Positions 17,069 to 25,877 of a stretch of 54,221 bases of DNA are shown piece by piece. The stretch's first letter is position 1; each line of letters opens with the position of its first letter. The notes below the pieces were generated by a model. The model did not search any database. It was given only the letters and a program-made list of their open reading frames with translations, and was not told the DNA's origin. This DNA comes from Bradyrhizobium sp. NAS96.2 (GTDB taxonomy: Bacteria > Pseudomonadota > Alphaproteobacteria > Rhizobiales > Xanthobacteraceae), in NCBI RefSeq assembly GCF_001908235.1, contig NZ_LGHK01000018.1:1-54221 (forward strand), read 5' to 3'. Position numbers and translations under genes: made by a program.

Positions 17069-18214
17069 ATGATCTTCACGGGCACCAACGCCGCTGGCGA
17101 AACCATCACCTACAAGGACGGCAAGCGCTATCTCTGGATGCTCTCGTTCATCCCGCCGCTGATCCCGCTGTTGTCCTATTGGCTGTTCCTGCGGACACAC
17201 AATCCGCTGGTGACGCTGATCCCCTTCGTCTTCATCTTCATCCTGATCCCGCTGCTCGATGTCCTCTTCGGTGAAGACACCCACAATCCGCCGGCGGAGG
17301 TGGTCGCCGCGATGGAGGCCGATCCGTATTACCTGCGGCTTGCGCGCATCACCGTGGCGTTTCCCTGGATCAACTACGTCGCGCTGATCGCCTTCTTCGG
17401 GACGCAAGAGCTGCCGTGGTGGTCCTATGTCGCGCTGCTGCTCGGCGTCGGCACCATCAATGGCGGCGCACTGTTGATCGGGCACGAGCTCGGCCACAAA
17501 TCTGATCGGCTCAACATCTTCTTCGGCATGCTCGCCAATTGCGCGGTCGGCTACGCCCATTTCCGCGTCGAGCACAATCGCGGCCACCACACCTGGGTCG
17601 CAACGCCGGAAGACCCCGCCAGCGCGCGGTTCGGTGAATCGATCTATGCGTTCGCAACGCGCGAACTGCCGGGCGCCTTCAAGCGCGGCTGGCGCAACGA
17701 GGCCGAGCGGCTGACCCGGCGCGGCGAACCGGTCTGGTCGGTCAACAACGAGATCCTGCAGGGCTTTGCGCTGACGCTGGTCGTCGCGGCCATCCTGATT
17801 GCGTTGTTCGGCTGGAAGGTCGCGCCGTTCATCGTCGCGCATCATTTCCTCGGCTGGTACGCGCTGACCCAGGCCAATTATGTCGAGCACTACGGCCTGC
17901 TGCGCGAGAAGCTGCCGAACGGCCGCTACCAGGCGGTCGAACCGCGCCACTCCTGGAACACCAACCACATCGTCTCGAACCTGATGACGTTCCACCTGCA
18001 ACGTCACTCGGACCACCATGCCAACCCGATGCGCCCCTACCAGTCGCTGCGCGATTTCGACGACATCCCGCGGCTGCCGAACGGCTACACCGGCATGTTC
18101 GGGCTCGCCGCGATCCCGCCGCTCTGGTTCCGCGTGATGGACCCGAAAACACTGGCGTGGGCCGGCGGCGACAAGAGCAAGCTGAACCTGGGCGAGCGGC
18201 CGGCGAATGCGTGA
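17069..18214 (+). CDS. alkB: Alkane 1-monooxygenase AlkB
   Basis: 381 residues. The AlkB histidine motifs are complete: HELGHK (139-144), EHNRGHH (168-174), NYVEHYG (270-276) and QRHSDHH (311-317), set among about six membrane helices. This enzyme hydroxylates medium-chain n-alkanes at the terminal carbon in the inner membrane and needs rubredoxin and rubredoxin reductase, neither of which is adjacent. The ATG at 17069 is preceded by GGAGG. The divergent AraC-type gene is the likely regulator. Confidence 0.95.
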   Translation: MIFTGTNAAGETITYKDGKRYLWMLSFIPPLIPLLSYWLFLRTHNPLVTLIPFVFIFILIPLLDVLFGEDTHNPPAEVVAAMEADPYYLRLARITVAFPWINYVALIAFFGTQELPWWSYVALLLGVGTINGGALLIGHELGHKSDRLNIFFGMLANCAVGYAHFRVEHNRGHHTWVATPEDPASARFGESIYAFATRELPGAFKRGWRNEAERLTRRGEPVWSVNNEILQGFALTLVVAAILIALFGWKVAPFIVAHHFLGWYALTQANYVEHYGLLREKLPNGRYQAVEPRHSWNTNHIVSNLMTFHLQRHSDHHANPMRPYQSLRDFDDIPRLPNGYTGMFGLAAIPPLWFRVMDPKTLAWAGGDKSKLNLGERPANA

Positions 18215-18239
18215 TCGCGACAAGCGCCGGCGTCCGTCC

Positions 18240-19022
18240 CTACGCCTGCGCTGACCGCCGCTTCATCGCGCCGATGCCGAGGAACGAACCGTTGACCGAC
18301 GCATACTGGCTGGTGAATTCGAACGCATCGAAGCTCGGTGCTTCGAATTCCCTGAGCGCCTTCCAGAGCCATGTCGTATCCGGACAGGCTTGGGAGTGGA
18401 TGTCGTGATGCACGATGATGCGGGCGTGGCGCGCACCAGCAGGTGATCCTGCATCGCACCGCGCAGGCTGTGATCGCCGTCGATGAAAACGAAGTCGGGC
18501 TTCAGCCGGTCGACATGCGCGGCGACCAGCGGCGAGGTTGAAAACGCCTGCATGTAGATCGGCTCGATGCGCGCCTGCTCCTGCAGCAGTTCGAAATAGG
18601 TCGCGATGAACGGCGTCGGCGCGATCGGATCGAGTGCAATCACCCTCCTGAAGGTCGGCGCCGCTGGTCCTGAGCCACTCCGCGACCAGGATGAACATGC
18701 CGCCCCAGCGGCAGCCGATTTCCATGTACGAGGTGATGCCGGCCGCGTTGCGCGCAAGCCAGGCCAGATACGGCGCGAGCTGGTTCGGATACTGCCAAAG
18801 GTGCAGGCCCTTGCCAAAGCTCGGCGCAAGCTCCGGCGGCTGCTCGTGCAGCAGCTCGTCATTGAGTCCCAGCGCCGGGATGAACTCCCGTTCGAGGAAG
18901 TCAACATCGACCCGCTGGGCCGGGGTCAACGCGGCAATGGTGTCGATCGCTTCACGGACGAAGGGCGCAAGATCGGCGAAACGCTGGTATCGGTCGTCTG
19001 GAGCCTGTTGGGCGTTGAGCAT
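18240..19022 (-). pseudogene. SAM-dependent methyltransferase/cephalosporin hydroxylase-like gene with two compensating frameshifts
   Basis: From the ATG at 19022 the frame gives 'SYMEIGCRWGGMFILVAEWLR', the start of a Rossmann-type methyltransferase fold. It then loses its meaning near 18645-18655, where the sensible continuation ('ALDPIAPTPFIATYFELL', 'PDFVFIDGDHSL') lies in another frame. Near 18424-18434 the meaning returns to the first frame ('ARIIVHHDIHSQ'). One extra base at the first point and one missing base at the second would explain it. The coding sense is intact on both sides, so these are recent mutations or sequencing errors. The family acts on glycans or small molecules. Confidence 0.75.
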
Positions 19023-19188
19023 CGGTGCGATCGGGCCGGACGGTTGGACACGCCGGAGACCTGCCGGCTGTCAGTGTCCCCGATGCTTCAACGGCGCAAC
19101 CGCCCGTCTCGGGCGCAGAATCTTGCTTTCCGTAGCAGATGCTGCGTCCGTCCGCCGCCCCGCCGTCCGCCGGGTTGCTGCGCAGCCC

Positions 19189-19560
19189 TCAGCCGCTCGG
19201 GATCTTCCGGCGCACCGCCTCCACGCCGGCATCGGTGACGCGATATCGCCGCCCCAGCTCCGGGACGATCCAGCCCTTGTCGATCATTCCGGCAATAGTG
19301 CTCGGGCCGACGCCCGCGGGAAACGAGCGGCGGGTTCGGATCGCGTCGATCGCTACTCTTTCGAGATGGGTGGCGACATGCGACGGGCGCGCGCGAAACG
19401 CCTTCGCCATGATGAGCACCGACAGGACCTCGGCGCGCCGCCGCACCGCCGAAGCGCTGCGGGTCAGTTCGTTGCTGATCTCGAGAGCATTCTTGCCGGC
19501 CCTGGCGAGTTCTCTGAGCTTCTCGTCCTCGTCAGAGCTCCAGCGCCGCACGATCCCCAT
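19189..19560 (-). CDS. Hypothetical protein with Myb/SANT-like N-terminal helix-turn-helix
   Basis: 123 residues from the ATG at 19560; an in-frame start at 19638 would add 26 residues with no support. The first ~45 residues ('RRWSSDEDEKLRELARAG', 'ALEISNELTRSASAVRRRA') look like a small helix-turn-helix of the Myb/SANT or GcrA-like kind. The C-terminal half ('IAGMIDKGWIVPELGRRYRVTDAG') resembles a winged-helix tail. I infer DNA binding, with no known target. Confidence 0.6.
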   Translation of the reverse strand: MGIVRRWSSDEDEKLRELARAGKNALEISNELTRSASAVRRRAEVLSVLIMAKAFRARPSHVATHLERVAIDAIRTRRSFPAGVGPSTIAGMIDKGWIVPELGRRYRVTDAGVEAVRRKIPSG

Positions 19561-19707
19561 CTGCCCCTCACCGCCTGGATATCCATCTCGAACGATGCAT
19601 ACGCAGGCGGCGCTGATTTGCCATGTGACTTTCGGCACCTCTTGACGTGACGTTGGAGACTGTCGCCATCAGGAAGGCCGATTGCGGTGCCGACCGATGC
19701 GGCACTC

Positions 19708-19741
19708 AGAGCATGAGTCCGATTGAATCGGATCATGCTCT
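19708..19741. repeat. Short imperfect palindrome of rhizobial type
   Basis: AGAGCATGA (19708-19716) pairs with TCATGCTCT (19733-19741), and TCCGATT (19718-19724) with AATCGGA (19726-19732), with one bulged base. The GAGCATGA/TCATGCTC arms resemble intergenic palindromes common in Rhizobiales. It lies between two minus-strand genes. Confidence 0.6.
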
Positions 19742-19806
19742 CAATCCACTGGTCTGGTCGCATTCTCCTTGCGCGAGCCGGTACCGGCTTCGCTCGGAAA
19801 CGCACT

Positions 19807-20100
19807 TCAGTGCTTGCTGGGTTCAAGCATGATGAGCACGCCGGTCGGCTCGGGCTCGTGCGGCCGCAGCGACGTCAGCTCCGGGTCGCTCCATTCGGCA
19901 AGGCTCACCACCTCGCCGGTCTGTCCCGGCATGTCGGAGCTCTGCGCGGGTTCGAGGACCTTGAGTCCGCTGGTATCGACGAAGAATGTGTGCTCGCCAA
20001 ACACGCTGTTCAGTTGCGCCACCGCCGGATGATCGTCCGGAAGCACCTGTGCGTTCATTTGCGACATGGTCTGCTTGACTTGCGTGGAATTAAGCTTCAT
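19807..20100 (-). CDS. Hypothetical cytoplasmic protein
   Basis: 97 residues from the ATG at 20100, chosen because GAAGGAG lies upstream at the proper distance; an upstream extension to 20205 adds only low-complexity sequence. It has no signal peptide or membrane helix and is acidic overall, with a 'VFGEHTFFVDTSGLKVLEP' segment. I recognise no family; similar short proteins occur in rhizobia. Confidence 0.6.
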   Translation of the reverse strand: MKLNSTQVKQTMSQMNAQVLPDDHPAVAQLNSVFGEHTFFVDTSGLKVLEPAQSSDMPGQTGEVVSLAEWSDPELTSLRPHEPEPTGVLIMLEPSKH

Positions 20101-20300
20101 CCGCTGCTCCTTCTCGTTGGTTCCGGCCGTGACTGCTTCCCTGGCTGGTTCCTCCCCGCCCGCACCCCTCGCCGGGGGCTTCAAAGTCTCGAACCGATCA
20201 GGCAACGAAACGTTCCGCGCGCGCGACGCATTGACCGCCCGCGCGCAGGTTCCACATCCACATCTCTGTGAAGCAGCAGCGCGGCGTCACGCGCATCCGC

Positions 20301-20756
20301 TCATGACGCGGCGGAGGGCTTCTTCTTCCTGGCGAGCCCTTCCAGATGCACGCGGCGCGCGGCGGATTTACGCACGCGCTCCTTGGTGCGGCAGGCGCGA
20401 CAACGCACGGCCTTGGTGAACACGTCGCCCTTCGCGGTCTCGTACCACCATTTCTGCTGCAACGGCGTCCAGACCTCGGCAACGCCGCAATCCTTGCAGA
20501 CGAAAGGCTCGGGCCGATAGGTTCCGCGTTCGACGAAATCAGGAATCGAATAGCTGTTCGAGGGTGCGAGCTGGCTCGTCACCACCGGAACCTCGTCGCG
20601 CGCCAGCGCGATCTTGTAGTTGCGAAGGCGCTGTCGCTCGGCGGCGCGTTGTGCCAGCGCGTGGTGCCATGCCGCGGCCTTGCGCTGCTTGGCCTCGATC
20701 TCTCCACGCGTCTGCTTGCTCCGCTTCACGTCTGCACCATCCGCCCTGCACCACAT
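20301..20756 (-). CDS. Zinc-ribbon domain protein (probable zf-trcl type)
   Basis: 151 residues. The N-terminal half is basic and helical (Lys/Arg/Ala-rich). The C-terminal half has 'CKDCGVAEVWTPLQQKWWYE' followed by 'VRCRACRTKER', a CxxC...CxxC zinc ribbon that matches the probable zinc-ribbon domain (PF13451). It may bind nucleic acid. An alternative GTG at 20729 would remove nine residues; the first ATG lacks a strong ribosome site. Confidence 0.7.
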   Translation of the reverse strand: MWCRADGADVKRSKQTRGEIEAKQRKAAAWHHALAQRAAERQRLRNYKIALARDEVPVVTSQLAPSNSYSIPDFVERGTYRPEPFVCKDCGVAEVWTPLQQKWWYETAKGDVFTKAVRCRACRTKERVRKSAARRVHLEGLARKKKPSAAS

Positions 20757-20872
20757 CGGCGAACTTGCTGCCGGACGACGTCATTGATGCGCTACAGTTC
20801 GGCCGCAGGCCCGCCATACTAGCCGCGGCATTGCGCGACGACCAGATCGACGACCAACGATCGGTGCGGCGC

Positions 20873-21325
20873 CTATGTCCGCGCCTGCTCCACGGGGCGC
20901 ATATGAATCAGGGCATCGAGCACGAGGACGAGCACGGGGCGCTGCTCGTCGTTGACGAGCTCGGTCTTGAAGATCACGACGGCGTCGCGTCGCTCCGGCC
21001 TGATGGTGATCTTCTGGATCTGGGATTGGCCGGTCAGCGTCGTTCCCGGGCGGACCGGGCTCGGCAAACGGATCTCGAAGCTCCGCCCGACGATGCCCGC
21101 CACCTTGCTCCAGATCGCCTCCACGACGAGCCGCCGATAGATCGCAATGGTGTTGAAGCCGCTCGCGATCAGCCCGCCGAACGGGCCCGCCGCAGCGGCG
21201 ACGGGATCGGTATGGATCGGCACCGGATCATACTTGCCGGCGAACTCCAGGATTTCGACCTCGCCGATCGTGTAAGTCCCGAGCCGGAATGTCTGGCCCT
21301 CGGTGAGATCTTCCGCATACAGCAT
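20873..21325 (-). CDS. MaoC-like hotdog dehydratase
   Basis: 150 residues with the MaoC pattern 'FAGKYDPVPIHTDPVAAAAGPFGGLIASGFNTIAI' (about 28-62), where the Asp and His of 'DPVPIH' are the usual hydratase residues. Such proteins hydrate enoyl-CoAs or act as single-domain hotdog enzymes. There is no obvious acyl-CoA partner directly adjacent; the other MaoC gene of this window is 20 kb away in a beta-oxidation-like cluster. Substrate unknown. Confidence 0.8.
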   Translation of the reverse strand: MLYAEDLTEGQTFRLGTYTIGEVEILEFAGKYDPVPIHTDPVAAAAGPFGGLIASGFNTIAIYRRLVVEAIWSKVAGIVGRSFEIRLPSPVRPGTTLTGQSQIQKITIRPERRDAVVIFKTELVNDEQRPVLVLVLDALIHMRPVEQART

Positions 21326-21454
21326 CGCGCGCCTCCGTCTGTCGCATGACGATAGCCAAGCGCTGCGGGCTTTCCATTACCTCTGAGGTCATGAACTTCG
21401 CGCACGGCACGCGAGCGGCACCGGCCGCTCGCGTCTCGCCGCGGGCGTCCCGCG

Positions 21455-22319
21455 CTATTGCAGCCGGGCCGCCCTCGCCTTGGCGGCCTTCACGGTGTTC
21501 TCCATCAGGCATGCGATCGTCATCGGTCCGACGCCGCGCGGCACCGGCGTGATCGCGCCGGCAACCTGCACCGCCTCGTCGAAGGAGACATCGCCGCATA
21601 CCGCGTAGCCGCCCTCCGGCTTCTCGACGCGCGTGGTGCCGACGTCGATCACGATCGCCTGCGGCTTGATCCAGTCGCCGCGCACGAGCCCAGCCTTGCC
21701 CACAGCGCTGACCAGGATATCGGCCTGACGGCAGATGCTGCTGATGCCGCGGGTGTGGATGTGGGTCTGCGTCACGGTCGCCTGCTCCTGCAGCAGCAGC
21801 GCGGCCATCGGCTTGCCGACGATGTTGGAGCTGCCGATCACCACGGCATGCGCGCCGGTGAGATCCGATCGGATCGACTTGATCAGCCTGAGACAGCCCA
21901 GCGGCGTGCACGGCACCAAAGCATCGTCGCCGTGAAACAGCCGGCCGGCGTTGAGCGCATGCAGGCCATCGACATCCTTGGCGGGATCGACCGCGGCCAT
22001 CACGCGCAGGGCGTCGATATGCGCCGGCAGCGGCAGCTGGATCAGGATGCCGTCGATATCGTCGCGCGCGTTGAGCGCCGCAATCCTGGCAAGCAGGTCG
22101 GCCTCGCTGGCGTCATCCGGCAGGCGCTCGACCTCGCCGTGCAGGCCAAGCCGCTCGGCCATCCTGACCTTGCTCTGCACATAGATCTGGCTGGCCTGAT
22201 CGTCACCAACCAGCACGACCGTAAGCCCGGGCGCGCGGGGCGAGCCGGTCCAGTTCACTTGCAACCTTGTCGATGACAATTTGGGCATGTGCATGCCCAT
22301 CAAGAATGTTCGCCGTCAT
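21455..22319 (-). pseudogene. folD: folD, methylenetetrahydrofolate dehydrogenase/cyclohydrolase, frameshifted near the N-terminus
   Basis: The C-terminal ~260 residues are plain FolD: 'YVQSKVRMAERLG', 'GILIQLPLPAH', 'PAKDVDGLH' and the NADP-binding 'IGSSNIVGKPMAALLL'. The normal N-terminus ('ILDGHAHAQIVIDKV') lies in a different frame, starting at an ATG at 22319 with a GGAGGT ribosome site. The frames must switch near 22228-22244, where family comparison suggests a few residues are also missing, consistent with a small deletion. FolD makes 10-formyl-THF and is usually essential, so either another copy exists, the shift is a sequencing error, or a downstream start is used. Confidence 0.8.
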
Positions 22320-22631
22320 GGCACCTCCGTTTCGAAGCGGTGCCCAGGCGCGCGGCGTTCAGTCTCTGCGCTCCCCGATGGTGGTCCATCCAAGCGCCAG
22401 TCGCGCAGATGGCGCCCTGATAGCCGGTGGGCCCCGCAAAGGCAAATCACGCTCGGTTGCGGTCGGACCGGCGACCAATTGCCCCTGTTTTTGCCGGTGG
22501 ATCGGTGCCGGGTGGGTCATCTCTGGGGGTAGGATTCGGGCAGAACTTGCGATAAGCCTCGGCGCTTGCCGGGCTTTTCCGATCCCCGGTGCCATCCTTC
22601 CGGTCATCACGCCATTTCGGACATTTTCAAC
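22320..22631. other. 312-base divergent gap between folD and a secreted-protein gene
   Basis: No gene is visible. It must hold the promoters of folD (minus strand) and of the secreted protein (plus strand), but I see no clear -35/-10 pair, palindrome or repeat. Confidence 0.5.
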
Positions 22632-23048
22632 ATGAGACATATCATCCTCGCGTTGGCGCTTCTCTGCCCGGCTGCCGCGCTTGCCCAAGGCACCGCTCCA
22701 GCCACCACGCCACCGCCCGCGGCCGACAAGCCGGCGGCGGCCTCGCAGCCGATGGTCGGCGACAAGCCGCTGGTCCAGGTCGGCAAGAAGTCGGCGGCCA
22801 AGAAGGGCGAGAAGGCCGCCGCGCCCGGCAAGCCGCAATCGGTCGCGCAGAAGCTCCAGGCCTGCCAGGACATCGACGACGCCACCAAGGAGCGGCTGAT
22901 GTGCTACGACGAGATCTTCAAGCCGCAGCCCAAGCCGAAGGCCGCCCCCGCCAAGGGCGTCAACGAATGCCGGTTCGTGAAGGAAGAGGACGAGCGGCTG
23001 ACCTGCTACAACGGCTTCGCCGACAAGATTCCGCGCCTGCCGCGCTAA
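22632..23048 (+). CDS. Secreted hypothetical protein with Lys/Ala/Pro-rich linker and cysteine pairs
   Basis: 138 residues from ATG 22632. Signal peptide about 1-19 (cleavage near ALA-Q), then a Pro/Ala/Lys-rich linker (20-75), then a segment with the repeated pattern 'LQACQDIDDATKERLMCYDEIF' and 'NECRFVKEEDERLTCYNGF'. These two C...R/L..CY units look like a degenerate tandem repeat, probably disulfide-bonded, resembling 'C..I....RL.CYD' domains of type VI/exported proteins. Function unknown. A possible upstream extension to 22566 lacks support. Confidence 0.7.
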   Translation: MRHIILALALLCPAAALAQGTAPATTPPPAADKPAAASQPMVGDKPLVQVGKKSAAKKGEKAAAPGKPQSVAQKLQACQDIDDATKERLMCYDEIFKPQPKPKAAPAKGVNECRFVKEEDERLTCYNGFADKIPRLPR

Positions 23049-23112
23049 ACGGCGTGAACGGCACGGACGCCTATTTGCGTCCGGCCCCCGCCTGAATCTC
23101 GCGGACATGAAA

Positions 23113-23140
23113 ATGCCGCCGCAAGCATTTGCGGCGGCGT
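23113..23140 (-). terminator. Strong GC hairpin with T-tract, terminator for the minus-strand gene
   Basis: GCCGCCGCAA (23115-23124) pairs with TTGCGGCGGC (23129-23138) around GCAT. On the minus strand the stem is followed by ATTTTC. It lies about 30 bases past the stop of the minus-strand gene 23170-23694 and also separates it from the convergent plus-strand gene. Confidence 0.7.
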
Positions 23141-23169
23141 GTCGGTTGCCGGCTACGGCGCGACCCTGC

Positions 23170-23694
23170 TTACCAGGTGCCGAAACCGCCGAAGAAGCCC
23201 ATGCGCGGCTGCTGCTGCGCGACGCGGTAGGGCTGATACATGCCCGGCTGCGCCAGCCGCATCGGCTGCTGGGGATGGGCATGGTAACGCGCAACCTTGT
23301 GCTTCTTCGGTGCCTGCGGTTGGGCCTGCGCCCGCTGGTCGGCCGGTTTCGCCTCGGCCACAGCCTTCTGCGCGTCAGCCTTCTCGGGAATGAACTGGGC
23401 AAACGTGTTGCGGACGCGGGCCTGTGCCGATGCGTCGCCCGTTGCCGGCGGGACGGCCGCGGCAACCGCGTTCACCTGCGCCGGAACGATGATCGGCTGG
23501 CTGGTATCGTATACCACCCGCTCCGGCAATTTCTGCGTCGACCTGATGCGGACCATCGTCTTGTCGACGCCCGGCGACGAGATGGTCTGGCTTTGGCCGG
23601 GAACCACGGCCTCCTGCGGCATGATGGCATTGACGACGAAGAGCAACGCGAGCAGCACTCCACCAACGTACAGGAAATAACGCGCCACAGGCAT
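23170..23694 (-). CDS. Hypothetical membrane-anchored, Ala/Gln/Pro-rich protein
   Basis: 174 residues from the ATG at 23694, chosen for the GGGGGAG site upstream; an earlier start at 23730 is possible. One N-terminal helix (about 5-23, 'FLYVGGVLLALLFVVNAIM') is followed by a long periplasmic-type domain with low-complexity Ala/Gln and a His/Gln/Arg/Pro tail ('KKHKVARYHAHPQQP'). It could interact with the cell envelope. I recognise no family. Confidence 0.65.
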   Translation of the reverse strand: MPVARYFLYVGGVLLALLFVVNAIMPQEAVVPGQSQTISSPGVDKTMVRIRSTQKLPERVVYDTSQPIIVPAQVNAVAAAVPPATGDASAQARVRNTFAQFIPEKADAQKAVAEAKPADQRAQAQPQAPKKHKVARYHAHPQQPMRLAQPGMYQPYRVAQQQPRMGFFGGFGTW

Positions 23695-23911
23695 TTTGGT
23701 AGCTCCCCCCGCGCTACGGGCGCGGTTCATCTCGGCGCGATGACATCAGTCATCGCGCAGCGAATTCATCGTCTGCGCATGATCACCCGGACAGTCGCCA
23801 TCCCGCGCTTCCGGGTCGTCCTCTAACGGTCGGCTTATTAGTTAGTTCCTGCCTGGCCGTTACGGTTCACCGGGCAAGTCAATTCCCGCTCACTTTTTCG
23901 AGATGCAGGGT

Positions 23912-24538
23912 TTAGGCGCGGCTGGCGGTCACGACAGAGCATTTCGCCTTGTTTGCGTTAACATTTACGAAGCCGATCAACATCTGCGAGTAGGTCTTGC
24001 GGCTCTTCATGGCGATAGTGTCCGGGATCAGGCGCTTGCGCTCGGTCATCGGACTGCCGTCGCGGCGGATGAAGGCGCAGGCGATCTCGATATCCTTGAC
24101 CGGGAAATCATTGGCGTTGCGCAGCGTCAGGGTGACCAGCATCTTGGATCCGAGACCGCCGCGGCGCCACGATTGCGAGGCGATCCGCACCCGGTCCAGC
24201 GGCGATCGTTCGGCGCCCGACTGCGACGTCCTGGCCTCCTCGGCCGGCTGCGGGGCGGCGGCCACGCCGACCGTGGCCGGCTCGTCTGGCGGTGCGGCCA
24301 GCGCCTCCCTTGCGGCCTGGACAGACTGCACCCCGGTCGGCACATCCTGCGCGGTACGGATGACGGTCGAAGACACCGGCCCGATATCCTGGTCTCCAGC
24401 GTCGCTCGGCTCGGGGAGCATGAACCAGGCGGCGATCCCGGCGATTGCGATCAACGACAGCAGCAGGCTGGCGTAGAAGCCGCCGTCACCGAGACGTGCG
24501 GCGGCAACATTTCGAAACGACGCCAAGCCGATCCGCAT
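23912..24538 (-). CDS. Hypothetical membrane protein with extracytoplasmic domain
   Basis: 208 residues from the ATG at 24538, in a GAGGG-rich context; a start at 24676 would add 46 residues. One hydrophobic helix (about 22-40, 'FYASLLLSLIAIAGIAAWFML'), then a Pro/Ala/Glu-rich linker, then a C-terminal domain with 'LVTLTLRNANDFPVKDIEIAC' and 'KSRKTYSQMLIGFVN', the pattern of a beta-sandwich secretory domain. Function unknown. Confidence 0.6.
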   Translation of the reverse strand: MRIGLASFRNVAAARLGDGGFYASLLLSLIAIAGIAAWFMLPEPSDAGDQDIGPVSSTVIRTAQDVPTGVQSVQAAREALAAPPDEPATVGVAAAPQPAEEARTSQSGAERSPLDRVRIASQSWRRGGLGSKMLVTLTLRNANDFPVKDIEIACAFIRRDGSPMTERKRLIPDTIAMKSRKTYSQMLIGFVNVNANKAKCSVVTASRA

Positions 24539-24802
24539 CGTCGTGCCCTCACCCTCGACGCCCGACCAGACCCCCGCCAGCACAGAGGCCGCAGCGATCG
24601 CCACATGCGGCATCCGGGACGGCCGCAGGCCGAGCGGCCACGCGAAAACAATCGCCATCGGCCCGAATGGTTTCATTCCGGGACGACAATCTTGCGACGT
24701 GCAGCACGGGATGGCATCACAGCCGGCCGATCGCTAAGATTTGCACCGCCCGAGAGCGAGTGCCGCGCGCCGACGCGGCGCGAGAACAACAAGGAGATCG
24801 CG

Positions 24803-25186
24803 ATGCCTGTCGTCACCTGGGACCACGTCCATCTGCGCAGTCCCGATCCCGAGGCCACCGCGACCTGGCTGCGTGACATTCTCGGCGGCGAGATCATCCG
24901 TGGCCCAGGCCGCATCGACGTCCAGCTCGGCGGCGCCAAGGTCTTCATCGCGGAGGTGATGCAAGGCGACGGCGTCAACACCCCGCCGGTGACGCCCTAT
25001 CAGGGGCTCGATCATTTCGGGCTGACCGTGAAGGACATCGACGCGGTCGCGGCCGAGATCAAGGCCAAGGGCGTCGAGTTCACCAAGGAGCCGACCACGA
25101 TCCGCCCAGGCGTGCGGATCTGCTTCATCCGCGGTCCGCAGGGCATCTCGATCGAACTGCTCGAGCGCGACAAGAAGTACGTGTGA
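24803..25186 (+). CDS. VOC (glyoxalase/bleomycin resistance) family protein
   Basis: 127 residues from ATG 24803 with AAGGAG upstream. The vicinal-oxygen-chelate fold is recognisable: 'DHVHLRSPDPEATATWLRDILGGE' (first half) and 'GLDHFGLTVKDIDAVAAEIKAKGVEFTKEP' (second half), ending 'QGISIELLER'. Candidate metal ligands are His in 'DHVHL', His in 'LDHFGL' and Glu in 'IELLE'. The substrate is unknown. The much longer frame open upstream of the ATG is an artefact of high GC. Confidence 0.85.
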   Translation: MPVVTWDHVHLRSPDPEATATWLRDILGGEIIRGPGRIDVQLGGAKVFIAEVMQGDGVNTPPVTPYQGLDHFGLTVKDIDAVAAEIKAKGVEFTKEPTTIRPGVRICFIRGPQGISIELLERDKKYV

Positions 25187-25198
25187 GCGAATGCCGCG

Positions 25199-25639
25199 CT
25201 ACGTCATGCTGCCGGGCATGAAACAGCGGATCGTCACTCCCATGTAGCTCTTGATCGGCCACACCATCGCGCGGCCGGCCCGGTTGGGCTCGGTGACCAC
25301 GGCCTCGTCGGGGACGTCGATCCACGTCCCCTCGAGGCGCACACGATAGTGTCCGTCTTTCGACTCCCAATCGACATCGCTGACCGCAGTGCCGTCGGCA
25401 TCGGAGCAGCACGGCCCCTTGCCGCTGCGCAGACCGTCGAACCATTCCTTCAGCGGCGAATTGGCGTAGCGGCCATCGGGATCGCGGGCCTGCGCTAGCT
25501 GCGCAGCCGCCACCGACACGAGCGCGACGAGACCGAGCGGCAGGTACACCCGCATCCGGCCCCTGCGACGGCGGGCCAAGGTTTCGGAATCGTCGTCGAG
25601 GTCCGCCAAGCGGCCGCCAGCTTCCATCCTGTCTGTCAT
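25199..25639 (-). CDS. Membrane-anchored or secreted hypothetical protein
   Basis: 146 residues from the ATG at 25639, with GGAG ten bases upstream; an in-frame GTG at 25672 would add 11 residues. After a basic N-terminus ('RRRRGRMR') one hydrophobic helix (about 30-48) leads to a soluble domain with 'GPCCSDADGTAVSDVDWESKDGHYRVRL' and 'WIDVPDEAVV'. The CC and the conserved 'AMVWPI' end are typical of a group of rhizobial secreted proteins that I recall only as hypothetical. It converges on the VOC gene. Confidence 0.65.
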   Translation of the reverse strand: MTDRMEAGGRLADLDDDSETLARRRRGRMRVYLPLGLVALVSVAAAQLAQARDPDGRYANSPLKEWFDGLRSGKGPCCSDADGTAVSDVDWESKDGHYRVRLEGTWIDVPDEAVVTEPNRAGRAMVWPIKSYMGVTIRCFMPGSMT

Positions 25640-25877
25640 GTGTGTTGCTCCAGCACTCACCGGCCAGTGCAACCAGAGCTATGCATTTCGCGGGCCAGTT
25701 CGATTCGCGCGCATGGTCCGCTGTCATCGCGCCGTCACACCGCCTGGCAGGAACCGAGGGTTCACGGCCACTCCGGACACCCCGGAATCAACCTGCCGCA
25801 TTGCACGAGGTTGCTCGCTTTGGCATAAAAAACCAATCCGGATTGCTGCGGGCGTGGCAGCCGGTCAATGGGACGTT

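Noticed and set aside
15189..17072. 627-codon frame over the hydroxylase and AraC genes
   Set aside because: It crosses two genes with complete motifs in other frames; Arg/Ala/Gly-rich translation.
23903..24802. Extension of the VOC gene by 300 residues
   Set aside because: The region opposite holds a gene, the AAGGAG site is directly before ATG 24803, and the VOC fold starts there.
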